DNA of 64,000 bases from Zantedeschia hybrid cultivar (Eukaryota; Streptophyta; Magnoliopsida; Alismatales; Araceae), in assembly GCA_030544215.1 (NCBI GenBank), contig JARZZO010000003.1:1746001-1810000 (forward strand). The letters are read 5' to 3'. The notes below the pieces were generated by a model. The model saw nothing but the letters and a program-made list of their open reading frames with translations. It searched no databases and had not been told where the DNA came from. Every line of letters starts with the position of its first letter. Within the stretch, counting starts at the first letter, position 1. Made by a program: the position numbers and the translations under genes. Shown here one piece after another: positions 10,864 through 23,200 of this stretch.

Positions 10864-13171
10864 TTAATGAAATTCACTTCCCTCTTGCCTATCTTCACAC
10901 CCCCTCCAGCCATGGTTGGTAGTATCAGCACCAGTACCACTCCTATAGAGGGTATCGGCCGATACTAGGCCGATACCGACCGGTACGTACCGGTACCGGT
11001 ACCCACCGATACTGGTACCAGTACTGCCATCCATGCCTCCAGCCCCTCTTCTCTTCAAAGAACCCTGCAGAGCCTCTGTCCTTCTGAGTCTTTTAATGAA
11101 ATTGATAACAGATTCTTCTTTTCCTTCAAAGGAGACACCAATCTTCCTCCCAAACTCCAGAATGTCCTCAACCCAATGATCGTACATCCCAGTAGAGTTG
11201 GAAGGGTCCACCAAGGATGTAGAACAATAAGGAACAATAGCACCCTCTCCGACTGTCTCCTGAAACCTCATAGATTCACTCCCAGGCAGCTGGACTGCCA
11301 GAACCTCAACTTCCTGAGTGATGTCAACACCCTCATAATCTCTTGCTGTTGGCTGAAAGAGTCTCTCCCGGGCCACAACCCCCTCTGAGGAAGAGTCCAC
11401 CCTCTGAAGCTTGGATACTGATCGCTTGGACGCCTGTAACTTGGTAAGTGGAAGCTTGGAAGCCTCCGAGGTCCCGCTAGTACTATCCTGCTCCTCTTGA
11501 AGAAGCAACAAGTAATCGGAAGGCTCAGTTTCAACCGGAATATCCATGCCGAGGTTTTTTTGCAAAGAATGATCACGAGCAAGCTCACCGACGTTAGCCT
11601 CCAACCTCACAGAGACAACCGCTGGAGGAGGAAGAAGAACAGTGGCACTATCTCGAACCGGCCCATCGGGACTACGGTTCGTGGGACGAGCAGGCGAACG
11701 ACGGATGACTGATTGAACCGGCTGGTCGAGCTTTAAGTCACGATCCGACTTCCTCCCAGCCAGGCACCGGTCACCCGGATCCGCAATCAAACTGGGATCT
11801 CGATACTCTGTGTCTTGCCCGCCCGACAAGCCCGTCGTATGGCCTTGCTCGGCCCCAACTACCGGAACCTCGGGACGCGAAGAAAAGTAACCCGCCGTTG
11901 TCGCCTCATACAAGGCAACATCCCCACAAGGCTTAGGCGTACCATCTGTCGCTGGTTGGCCCACAGAGGCCAAGAAATCTTGATTCTGCTGGGCCCGAGA
12001 AGGCACAAGAATTGACGTCTTGGGCATCCATCGAGTCCCTACATCCCCCTTCTGTTGAGTCAGTAACACCGCATCCTCCCGCTGAGTCACCAAGGGCGAC
12101 TCACACGACTCAGGGGAAGCATAAGGAGAAACCTCATTTGGAACGAAAGCAGAGCTTGAACTCTTCCCTGAAACTTTCGATATTCAACAACTACCTCAGC
12201 CCAGGACCAGTCCTGAACCGCATAGACTTCAGCCTTGGAAGCTGAAGGCTTCTCCAACACCAGCTTTACCCAAAGGTCTCTCCTAGCTAAATGGATAAGG
12301 ACTATGTCAGGAATGACTTCTTGAGAACTCACCTCCACCTGAACTCGAGCGTAAACCAACATCGAACCATCCAGAGAGCGCAAGTCCACACCTCTAAGCA
12401 ATCCAAAGCTAGAGATAATAGCGTGGAACGTCTCCCCATTCCACACATGAAGCGGAATGCCAAAAAGCCGGATCCACACTTTAACACCACATGGAACAGG
12501 GGAGGTCGAGACGAAGGCTGACCAAGGTGAGCACTTAAAGATCACATTGCTCCTTCTACCACTGAGCAACCTGACACCAATGGACATCCACTCCGGCCAC
12601 GGGTCATAACCAGGAAAGAGTTCTGGTCCAACTCCCTAATCCACCAGTTCTCCACCTCCGGCCAGAAAAGATGAAGAACCTCCCGAAGAGCTTTGAGAGC
12701 CTCCAAAGAAGACAACTTGGATTGCTCCGACACAACTGAAACCACCAGACACTCCTCCAACCACCTCCGAGCTCCCGCAACAGCAAGCGACCAAGGAACC
12801 ACAATCCTACTCTGCAACAGTTTAGGTGCCACATGAGAAAGGACTGAAGTGTTCCTATCCTGCGACACCTTAGGTACCACAAGAGAAGGAACCGAAGCTT
12901 TACGGAGCCGGTGAGGACAGAAGGACCTCTTATGGCCAAGCTCATGACAGAGAATGCAACGAACGCGCTCCCTGCATTCGCTAGCCCAATGGCCTCTCCC
13001 CAAGCACCTAATACAGTTATGCCTGTCCACCGGAAGGGAAGACCGGATCTTCTTCTCCCTATGAAAAAGCTTCTTGCCTCTTCTCTGCACAAGTTGCCAT
13101 TCCCCTTCCTCGACAGGACCCAACTCCCTACCAACTCGCACACCCATCTCGCACCCCTTCTTGCTAGGCAT
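10864..13171 (-). pseudogene. LINE ORF1 remnant (zinc knuckles plus DUF4283-like)
   Basis: The minus-strand frame from 13171 encodes two CCHC knuckles, CIRCLGRGHWASEC and CILCHELGHKRSFC, near residues 52-85. A shifted frame (12587-12087) follows with VWIRLFGIPLHVWN, as in DUF4283 proteins. A long hydrophilic tail then runs over 12093-10864. This order is what plant L1-type ORF1 RNA-binding proteins show. Frame breaks separate the parts. Near its C-terminal end the frame runs through an inserted (CCGGTACC) MITE at 10911-11035, which adds Tyr/Arg-rich nonsense. The protein would have coated LINE RNA. Confidence 0.85.
10911..11035. mobile_element. Palindromic CCGGTACC-rich MITE, copy 1 (hAT-like)
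   Basis: 125 bp starting CATGGTTGGTAGTA and ending TACTGCCATCCATG, so its termini form an inverted repeat. The interior is a run of overlapping GGTACC/CCGGTACC/CGATACC motifs that can fold on itself. It interrupts LINE ORF1 and is flanked by CCTCCAGC at 10903-10910 and 11036-11043. An 8-bp duplication is the hAT-superfamily size. A second copy lies at about 20233-20430. Confidence 0.75.
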
Positions 13172-13209
13172 CTCTCCTTGATTCCAACGTAGGGACCCCG
13201 CAACAACAA

Positions 13210-14271
13210 ATTTTATTTCAGGAAACCATGTGTTTGCTTGATCAGATGGTTCTCACATATATTTCTGGGAATCTGACTGAGGTCACAGTTCACTGAAATT
13301 GATAGATTCATTCTTCACAGGTTTTGCCTTTGAATCTTATTTATCCCACATAGAAATCATCAGGATTGACGCTTGTGAACTTTCTTTGGGATAGGAAGGT
13401 TTTTTTTCCAACTGACGAGATTGAAAAGAAATTGCAGGTATTTCATTCAGGGTAATGGCTACGAGACTAGACAATAGAAGTTTCAAATATCTGGATTGAC
13501 AACATAAATACTTTAGCATTATTTGGACATGTTGGCAAAAACTAGTCTCTAGGTTTGGATATTTAAGTCTTTAAGGATGCCTCTCTCATCATTGTAATAT
13601 TGTCAACATTAGCCTGAGGTGTCTACTGAAGAACAGATCATTCTTAAGTGGATTCCTTCAAGTTATTATATTTGACCTGTGAATAGGAGTTTCTGCCTCT
13701 GAGTTCCAGCTTGATTAGCTGATAATTGACATTCATCTTTGTATGCTGCATCTACAAACAGCTTCTTAAGATAAACCTTATGATGAATTTTGAAGCTGAT
13801 ATATACTTTGCAACGGCCCACATGTCTTGGCATGCATACATTATTTTATCGAAAGTCAATACCTCGTCTCCTCAAATAAATAGGTATAATGCAATCATGC
13901 AACAGCTAATATATTCATTATTTTTCACCGAATGAGTGGATCCATATTTTTCTATTATCTCTCTCCTATATGCCAGCCATAAGAGCTTCATTAATCCTCC
14001 AGACTAAGAATAATTGTCTACCTTGGATACCACATTCTGGATTGACATTGGCAACAGCTATCTAACTGAACAAACATTTTATGCAAAGGGTATATTTTGT
14101 CCTCAAATTATACAACAGGACTTGACTGTGTTTTATATGTTTGTATTATTTCATGCATTTTTATGGCCTTTCTTAAGTTTCTTCCATTTTTTGTACTTAT
14201 GACTTCTTATGGCCTTTCTTAAGGAAAAAGAATGATGACAAATTTCACTTGCTTGTTTCCTTTTCTTGTAG
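13210..14271 (+). other. Intron of DWF5 upstream of first visible exon
   Basis: AT-rich intron sequence between the LINE duplication and the acceptor TTCTTGTAG at 14263-14271. No exon, transposon or RNA gene was recognised. The N-terminal exons of the reductase are not here. Confidence 0.6.
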
Positions 14272-17200
14272 GCAAATGGGACGGCAGCATATGCAGTAAC
14301 ATTAATAACTTATCTCGGCCTGTGGTGGTAATGTCCTTTTCATACATGTCAATTCATGGATTTCTTTGGGTTTTGTTAGTTTTAAAGTGCTTGTTTTCAT
14401 CTTTCTCTGGTTTTCTCTGTTTTATTATGTGTCAATTTTACATTTTTGGATGACTTTTTGGAATATAGGCATGGTTTAGATTTTAGACATGCTAGAAAAA
14501 CTTGGTTAATCCAGCAGCATCTTCTACCTTGGTAATTCTGGGGATGAGTTGGTGATCCTCAATGATCATAGCAGCAGGAAAGCTTTTTTTTTTTGGGAAA
14601 TATAAGCAGAGTAGAATACACAGAAGAAATAATAGAGAGAACCCATCCACAGGGCAAGAACTAGTGCTCCATAAAACCCAAAAAGTGACACAGAAAGATA
14701 GAAACCCCCTAGACAACTTGAAACAAAAGAGAGTGAAACTGCAGAATTCTTGCTTTATCAAGATCACAAAACAGAAAGCAACAAGAAAATTCAAGATAAC
14801 ATGTTCTTCCGGAGTCGCACTTGTATCAACAATTCAGGACTGTTGTCTTGAAAAAGACCCACTGCCCTGCCCCAATCTTCAACCGAATTGATTGCTCTTT
14901 TCAAAATATCAAAGGCACTACTAAAATCATCTCTAAACTTCCTTTTGTTTCTTTCATACCACACTGCCCATAGCATAGCAGGACAGAATGAAGACCAAAT
15001 TTCCTTCTGAGCAGGGTAAGGACACACCCCCATACCTCCATCTGATCATCTCTAAAACTGAAGAATGTTCAATCCACCCAGTACCCACCAATCTGCAGAG
15101 AATATTCCACTGCACATTAATAATTCCGCAGGCACAGAAAAGATTATTTTAATCTTCCTCATGCAGAGCACAAAAAATACATCTAGAGTCTTGAATGCTG
15201 AAAATCTTTTCGATCCTGGCTGGTTGGCAGTCTGTTCCGTGCAATTTCCATGGCTGCAGGAAAGTTGCCATCTAATATTCTTTTCCTGAATGAACTGTTT
15301 GCATGTTACATGTGTCTTAAATTGGACCATATCGCAGTTGGACTTGAGGCAATTTGGTGTCTGGTTCTCCTTCCTACCATTAGTTTTGAGAAATAAAGAA
15401 ACATAGAATGAACGATATGGAGAGTCATTGCATGAAAAGGAAATTATGAAAAGATATAAATTTATGGAAAACCCCAAATCAGATGCTGCTGCTGCCTCTT
15501 AAAAATGGATTGTGTCCACTCAATTCTGATTAGGTCTATGTGGCTTCTGCTCGTGTTTGGTCTTTAAACCATGATAGAAGGACAAAACCAACATGTGAAG
15601 AGTCCCCATACATATGAAAGGATGCATGCCCCTCTAAGGATGCACATACATGGACAGTACAGCATGAATGGATCTAAAAAAAGAAACATAAGTTATGATT
15701 ATGCAGATGTTATCCTGGAGTTAATCTGCCATTTTCTTTTTCATTGTCATTCCGAAGATGCTCTTGGTTTTGTTAACTAGTCCAATCATTTGAATGTTTG
15801 TTCTGACATCCTGCTGTCAACTCTTCCTTGACACGCTGTTCTTTCTTCCAGGTTTGGAATATTTAATCCTGCCATTGTGTATGACCATCTGGGAGAAATT
15901 TATGCAGCACTGATTGTTGGTAGCTTTGTCTTCTGTATTTTCTTACATGTAAAAGTAAGATCAACAGACAGATCACATCACACTAATTTTTTATTTGTTT
16001 GTTTAAGTGTTCTTGTTAATTTCTGTTCTTGATTTTTGTTGGTGCTTGCTTCACCTGAAGGGTCACTTGGCACCATCTTCCACAGATTCTGGATCATCAG
16101 GGAATATTATTATTGATTTTTATTGGGTAAGCTTCTGAAGTTGTCTATTGTCCTCCATACTTGTTAACATCATGCCTTTGATGTGTGCCATTAATGTGAG
16201 ATTCTTTGTAGGACTCTCAAGGATTAACTAATGCATTTTGCACTCTCTTTTAAGATCAGTTATCACGGAAACCATACTTTACTTCAAAGTCTCATGTTAT
16301 CCATCTGATTTTTCTTATTGGCAATCCAACAACATTTGATTTGAGAAGAAACCACACTAGCAGTTCAAGTCAGTCAACTTGCTTCATTGACGACTCAACA
16401 CAATTGGAAACACAAAAATCCTAACCATACCATCGATTCAGACTGTACATTGAGTCAGAGATTTACAGGCAATTTGATTTCTCCTACACAAGAACATATG
16501 GAAAAAAATTCCACATTTTAGTAAATTTAACCTGAAAGCAGAAGTCCAGAGGCTGTAGAGAGGCATGAATAGTGCTAAAAAGTGGAGCAATCATTAACTG
16601 TACCCATTCGGTATCCGTATTTATGTCAGCTAAAGACAAATATGAATTAATAATTGCCTAATATTGCTGCTAAATGGCTTCAAATCCAAAGAGGCTTGGT
16701 GTTTTGTGCATCAATCAGTTACTGAATGAGTTGAGGTCTTTTGTAATGAGGATGTGAATACATCTTCCTTTTTTGCTCTTTGTGGGATATTTGAGGGTTG
16801 TACCATTTCAGTGTCTCTAAGAGGGAATTTACGTGGGTTTTTGTACTTCACTCTTATACATTCTCCTCTTTTCAATTTATATATATATGTTTCAAAAAAA
16901 AAGTCTGGTAAATGTTTTTTCTCTTTTTTTGCTTGCATTGCTCCTATGGTTGATGTACATATGGCCTGTGTTTTGTGTGCAGGGGATGGAGCTTTATCCT
17001 AGAATTGGGAAATTTTTTGATATCAAGGTCTTCACAAATTGTCGTTTTGGTATGATGTCATGGGCTGTTCTAGCATTGACTTATTGTATCAAACAGGTTA
17101 GTTTTCTTTTGTATATATTATTGGGGGGATTTTCTTCTGCGTTTCCATTTAGTACCCATTAGGTGTTGATTACTCGATCCCACAATTATTATCCTTCCTG

Positions 17201-20200
17201 AAAACCAGCATCTTTGGAGGGCATAAACATTGCATCTTCATATACTATATAAGTGTATTGGCTTCTTAAGATTATTCTTATTTGAGAGATGCATATGCTA
17301 TATTGAAGCCCTTGAAAAAACGCATACTTTTTCAGACGGGCTGTCATTACAGGTTGAATGTAGTATGTAATTGAATATTATAATCTTTTATGACGTACCT
17401 TGCATCAAACATTGTGCTTCTCATAATTCCATTTCTATTAATCACAGAATTCATATTGTGAACGGCTATTTGCTTAATGTGCAGAACATTGGGTATACAT
17501 GTTCATAATTGCATTGGATTCTTTGCTAGCATGCTATTCTCTAGATACATCTGTTACATGCCTTGTAGATTGTTCATGCTTTTTCCTCTAACCTATGTAT
17601 TATAATTTATTGCAGTATGAACAAAATGGTCGAGTCGCTGATTCAATGCTTGTTAATACTATATTGACGCTTGTTTATGTCTCAAAGTTCTTTTGGTGGG
17701 AGTCTGGATACTGGAGTACTATGGATATTGCACATGATAGAGGTAAGCAAATAATATATTCAGGTTTTTTGTTTATTAGGCTTTCATTATGCTCAAATTG
17801 CAGATGCTCATTGCTTAAATCACTGTTTGAGCTATGGTCTAAAATTAATTTTTGACATAAAGATGCCTAGATCCCTGGTCATTGCTGGTAAAGGGGGAAA
17901 GTTCTTTTAACCAAATAGAATAAAAATGATGCAATTACGCTACCAATAAGACTAAGAAAGAAAATCTAACATGAAACAAAATAAAATAAAAGAAAAGATA
18001 TTCCTTGATCATCCTTGGTAAATATTCATCTACAAGCTTTTAACAAATATATACTTGCATTTGTGATTTCTAAAGAGTAGTTGGACTGCAGGTTTAGCAG
18101 AGTTGCAAAGCTTTGCTCGCATCTTTTCAGGCCAGAACAGGATCACAAGTTGGAATTAACTGAACATTTGAATGCTGATTATAAAAGAATAACAGTAGTT
18201 ATCGCAAGTATATAAAAAGGGCTCTAGCAGCAACAACCTATTCGAAAAATGAATGTGAACTTCCTCTTGGGGAACATAGTTTGGCCATCCACCTTGGAGC
18301 ACAATGGATCTGCAGTATCACAAGGACATAATGAACGGTTTGATTCTGGTATTTGTTATGTGATTTCTTTCTAGTCCTTGTCACTGAAGTTGGGCTTGCT
18401 GCTTGCATCAAACTCTGATCACTGTGGAAAGAAAACTGTAACTCTTTGAAGATTGAGAACACAATCCTTCACCTGCTCTTTCTTCTGCACATATTATATT
18501 CTGCAGTTTCTCTTAGCAGCTTGTTCGATAGCAAATTGATTTCTTTTTCATGTTCCTTATTGGTCAAATTCTTGAGCACTTTAGTCAATATTGTTTCTTT
18601 ATAGTTAACTTCCTTTCCTTCTCAATCAGCTGGATTTTATATCTGCTGGGGGTGCTTAGTGTGGGTACCATCAATATATACATCTCCTGGAATGTATCTT
18701 GTCAATCATCCAGTGAATCTGGGTTCCTCAGTAAGTCAATCTATTGATTGTTAATTGTATAATGATAAGTTTACATGAAGTTGGTTGTGTTTAGTGGAAT
18801 AACCTTTTTCTTGTTAAAAACTTTTCTTAATCTTATCGTCACCTTCATCTTCTCTTGATATATCTTTATTTCCGTGCATTGCTTCTCATTTCCTTTGCAT
18901 AATCTTAGTGTATCTTGAATTACCTCAGCTTGCTATTTCCATTTTTCTTGCTGGTCTTCTATGCATCTACATCAACTATGACTGTGACCGGCAACGTCAA
19001 CAATTCCGCAAGACAAATGGCAAGTGTCTCATTTGGGGAAGACCTCCAACGAAGGTATTTAGAAGTGTAGTCCATGGACTTTAATTTATGATTTAATGCT
19101 TTAATGGTGTTGATAACTCTACAGTATAACATGTACAGATAGTGGCCTCTTATCGCACCATAAAGGGAGAAACAAAAACCAGTCTTCTCTTGACTTCTGG
19201 TTGGTGAGTTTTCTGCCATTCAATTTCCTGCATTATGGATATAATTATATAAATGCTTGGGATTTTGAATACCATAGTTAGTTATTTGGATGAGGCCCAA
19301 AAGTAATTGCCTTGACATTTTGTCAAATGTGTTCAACAGGCATATGCATTTTTTATAGCACAATGTAATATTTAATTTTGATCCTCATGATTTTGAGGGA
19401 GACTTAAGAGACCATACATATCCTTCCCAATGTTCTTGTCTTTGGGCCACAGCCTCAGTGAATACATATATTTCTTGTAATATTGTCCAGCTCATTTTTG
19501 ACCTGCCCAGACTTTAACTCTAAGCTTGCACTGAAGTGACTCGTTAACTGCATTTTGCTTGTCACATGCAGTGCATGACTGAAATCTGTCACGATAAAAG
19601 TAAGATTGGTGAATTAGGTTCTCTTAATACCATTTAGTTCTGAGGATGAAGGCGATCAATTAATAACCAGAAAGGGTTACCACTAAAATTCACTGATCCA
19701 ACGAATTTCACAGGTGGGGTTTGTCTCGTCATTTCCACTATGTACCAGAGATACTGGCGGCATTTTTCTGGACCGTACCAGCACTTTTTAACCATGTAAG
19801 CATGCTTTGTTCGGTCCTTTGTTTTTGAAGTGTTTGGTCTTGCTTCTTAGCTGTTATAAGAAAAAAATAATTTATTTGATCATTTCCCCATTTCAGTGTC
19901 TCCCATACTTCTACGTGGTTTTCCTTACAATTCTGCTCTTTGATCGTGCAAAAAGAGATGATGATCGGTGTTCATCCAAGTAAGATAATACATCTAATTG
20001 GTGAAATCCCTTTTTCACTTCAATAGTTCTGAATTATGCATTGCTGGTAGTTGTGCATGTTGATCTTCAGTTTCTTACTTCAGACTATCTACTTTAAGGA
20101 TACAAAACATATAGTGGTACCTTAGCCATAATTGCAATTTATGTTTTTGTTACTAACCACTAAAATACTATGGTAGCCTCTCTAGAGGTGAACAGCTAGC

Positions 20201-23200
20201 AACCCCCCCCAACCCCCCCCCCCCCCCCCAACCATGGATGGCAGTACCGGCCGATACCGGTACGTACCGGCCGGTACGTACCGGTATCGGCCGGCACCGG
20301 TACCGTGGGTACCGACCGGTACCGGGCCGGTACCGGACTGGTTTTGGGCCGGTACCGACCGGTACCGGGCCGATACCGGCCGATACCGGACCGGTACGTA
20401 CCGGTACCGGTACCGGTACTGCCATCCTTGAGGCCCCAACCCACCCACCCACCACACACACACACAAAAGAAAAGAAAAACCAACAACAGCAACAACAAA
20501 CAAACATAACCAGCCCCATCCCCCCTCTCCCCACACTGCGTGCCCGAAAAAGGAAGCTCCTCAGTGAAGTTCTTGATAACCATTGAGTATTGGTTGTGAA
20601 GGTCGCAGCAGAATTTTAAAGCCTCTTTAGCGCTTGCCTAGTCTGTAACCCTGACTTTGCGCTTCTTGATGAAAATGGTGATCAACCATGGAGTCAAAAA
20701 ATGAGTTGGTTTTGTGCTTTGTAGTTTCTGTTACTTTTAGGGAATTTCATGCACGTGAAAAGAAGTACGGAATTTATCATGCACTCAGTGATATTTACAG
20801 CATTTGAATAACCACACAGGTGGTGTTATAGTGTAATTCATGCGGAACACGATTAGACAACTAGATGTTCTGGTAGTACACCATGTTCTCTCCTATGTTA
20901 AGGTTATAGTTCATCTGTCGAAAAGGATTTAATGTGAGAGATTTCTTTGTTATGCATTTTTTTAAATCCCTTTTATGCTTTCCAGTCAATGCCTCTCCTT
21001 TTCCTATAATTGTGATGTAGGGCATGGATGAGTTAGGTCTAGTTCATTAGACTCTAAAAGGATAAGTTGAGGCAACGATGGGGCTCTGGGTAGTCCCACA
21101 TTCATTGTCTGAGAAGGTGGCTCTTGCACTTATAAAGAGGGTCCCACCCTCCTTCCAACAAGGGCCTCGCCACTGAGTGGAACAAAACCACAGGGTCCAT
21201 CTTTGATGCGGGACAGGAGAGGGGGTAGACCAGAGTAGAGAGAAGAGAAGGGTTGGAGGAGAAGAAGGCTAGGGTTCCCGTCCCGTCTCGGGAGAAAACA
21301 CGCAACGGCGGCTCTTCATTTCAAAATTCTTCTTCAATTGCTTTCCCACGAGGGGATACATGACAATATATAGACTCTTCAAAGAAACCCTAATAGGAAA
21401 ATTACTAAACTACCCCTAGGACTCCGAAAATAACTAAAAAGCATGTGAAAATTGCAGATAAATTAAAAGACTCCCAATGGGCCTCTAATGGGCCAAATGA
21501 ACTGCACATTGGGCCTTTGACTCCACTCCAGCCGTTCTTGGATCCCCATCAATCTTCCTAAGGTACAGGACCGAAGGGAACCATTCCTTGTTAGTGAGCG
21601 AAGAACAGCACCTTTCTCATCCGAATGAGGGCCCTTTTCCACACAAAAAATCACCCAACCATGAGACTCCTTCACGGGCCAAAGAGGACAATACCTCTCC
21701 GGTGGGACCTGGTGGCCCTTTCCCATAACATTGCTGTGGTGACCCCAGTCAAATGCGCACACTCAGCTTCTCTGGGGCTGTGTTGAGGCAAAAAATGGGG
21801 ATTTAAGATAGTCCCACATTGGTTTTGTGAGAAGGTGAGCGTGCAAATATAAAAAGGCGCCCCTTCCTCTTCCTAATGAGGGCCTTAATACAGAGTAGGA
21901 CAAAACCCTGTGATTTGCCTTCCCCAAGGTCGTCGGCCAAAGGAGAGAATACCTTGCCTGTTGAGCTAAGGATGTCACCTTCCTCACCCAAACAAGAGCT
22001 ATGTTCCCCTAAAAGGGACAAAACCACGAGGACATCTCCACAGTCCAAAGCAGATATTACTTTAGCTATCAGAGCCCGTGGCCCCTTCCCAAAGCTATAA
22101 GGTTCAATTTAGCTGGCTTTGAAAAAGAGCTTCAGCTTTTACATATTCAAATTGGGGAATCTGGTTGTTCTCACCCACTGTGGTTCCAAGTCTTAGCAAA
22201 CTTTTCTGATTGGGTGCACTTCTTGGTGTTAACTGCCTATGCAATGTTTTAAAGTCAAAATAGAATAGCTGGTTCAATGGTTTGAATCACAAGCCAGTCC
22301 GATTTCCAGTCTCAGTTAACATGTGAACCAGTTGGCCCAGGTTGCAGTGTATTTTCTTGTGTGTTATTATGATTGAATATGACTCTACTTGTGTTTGAAG
22401 GTGAAGCATATAAAAACAAGGGCCAAATCCCTAAGCCATAAAATTGGATGCACATACGTGTACTTTGAAATGCTAACTGGGGTGAATGGGTCAATAAATA
22501 ATCCAGTGGCCCTTGACCAATTATCTTTTCCGGTAGATGCCTGATTCGGCTTTTAAAACACTTTCTATGACTTGATGCAAGGTACCTTGCCAAGATAGAA
22601 GAGGACCCTGTTGGAGATCCAATGAGAACATTTAGTAGGTAAAGCAACCTGCTAATATTGACCATTTAGTTTAAACCAGTGAAACCGCATAGCCTTAAAG
22701 ATATCCATATAATTAACGGGAGTCTTTAAAAGGAGAGATGAGAAGAGAGAAGGGTTTAGGGATCTGTAGAGAAATGAGAAGGGACAAGGGTCTGGGATCT
22801 ACTGTCTTCCCCATAGTACTATCAGGTGGAAAGTGAATCAAAATTCAATCCTTTCTATGAAAAATATCATCAGCATCATCCTCATCCTCTTCCTCAACAT
22901 CATCATTGCTGTCATCATCAACAATAAGCCTTGTCCTATTAAGCTTTCGTTGGGTTTGGACCACATAGTCTTAGAGAATTAATGGGGTGTTTGGTCACAT
23001 TACAACCTTTTGTACGGTTTTGTGGTAAAAAATAGTAATCACACGAGAGTCATGATAATTTTTAAAGTTTGAAACATTTACTTATCATGTTTGGAAAAAC
23101 ATGATAATTGTTAAAAATGACAATGACTTGTCTGGTAGTACTTTTAAAGTAAACAATATAATATAATAGATTTGAAATAATTTACTCTTAAAGACTATTT

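Larger units (their letters stand above)
3658..13199 (-). mobile_element. Full-length LINE (~6.3 kb), interrupted by nested elements
   Basis: The element is bounded by the 10-bp duplication GCAACAACAA at 3648-3657 and 13200-13209. A poly-T run at 3658-3671 is its poly-A tail in reverse. On the minus strand it carries ORF1 (13171 to ~10864), with two CCHC zinc knuckles and a DUF4283-like region, then ORF2 (~10805 to 3888) with endonuclease, reverse transcriptase and zf-RVT parts. An LTR element at 7432-10689 splits ORF2 inside the endonuclease domain, and a 125-bp MITE sits in ORF1. Removing the LTR element and one copy of its CTTAG duplication leaves about 6.28 kb, a normal length for plant L1 elements. 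Stops, frame breaks and an altered RT active site show it is dead. Confidence 0.92.
21060..22100 (+). repeat. Two diverged tandem units of a repeat carrying USE/TATA motifs
   Basis: Unit 1 (about 21060-21775 less the solo LTR) and unit 2 (21776-22100) align over most of their length. Shared features are TTGAGGCAA, TAGTCCCACATT, GAGAAGGTG, TATAAAnAG, AGGGCC and ACAAAACC. The solo LTR at 21204-21551 interrupts unit 1. The units are not open reading frames. The family is unknown to me. They could be remnants of a short terminal-repeat element or a transcribed repeat. Confidence 0.55.

Noticed and set aside
20168..20586. Several long overlapping ORFs rich in Tyr, Arg, Pro and Val
   Set aside because: They are readings of a CCGGTACC repeat in all frames, not proteins.
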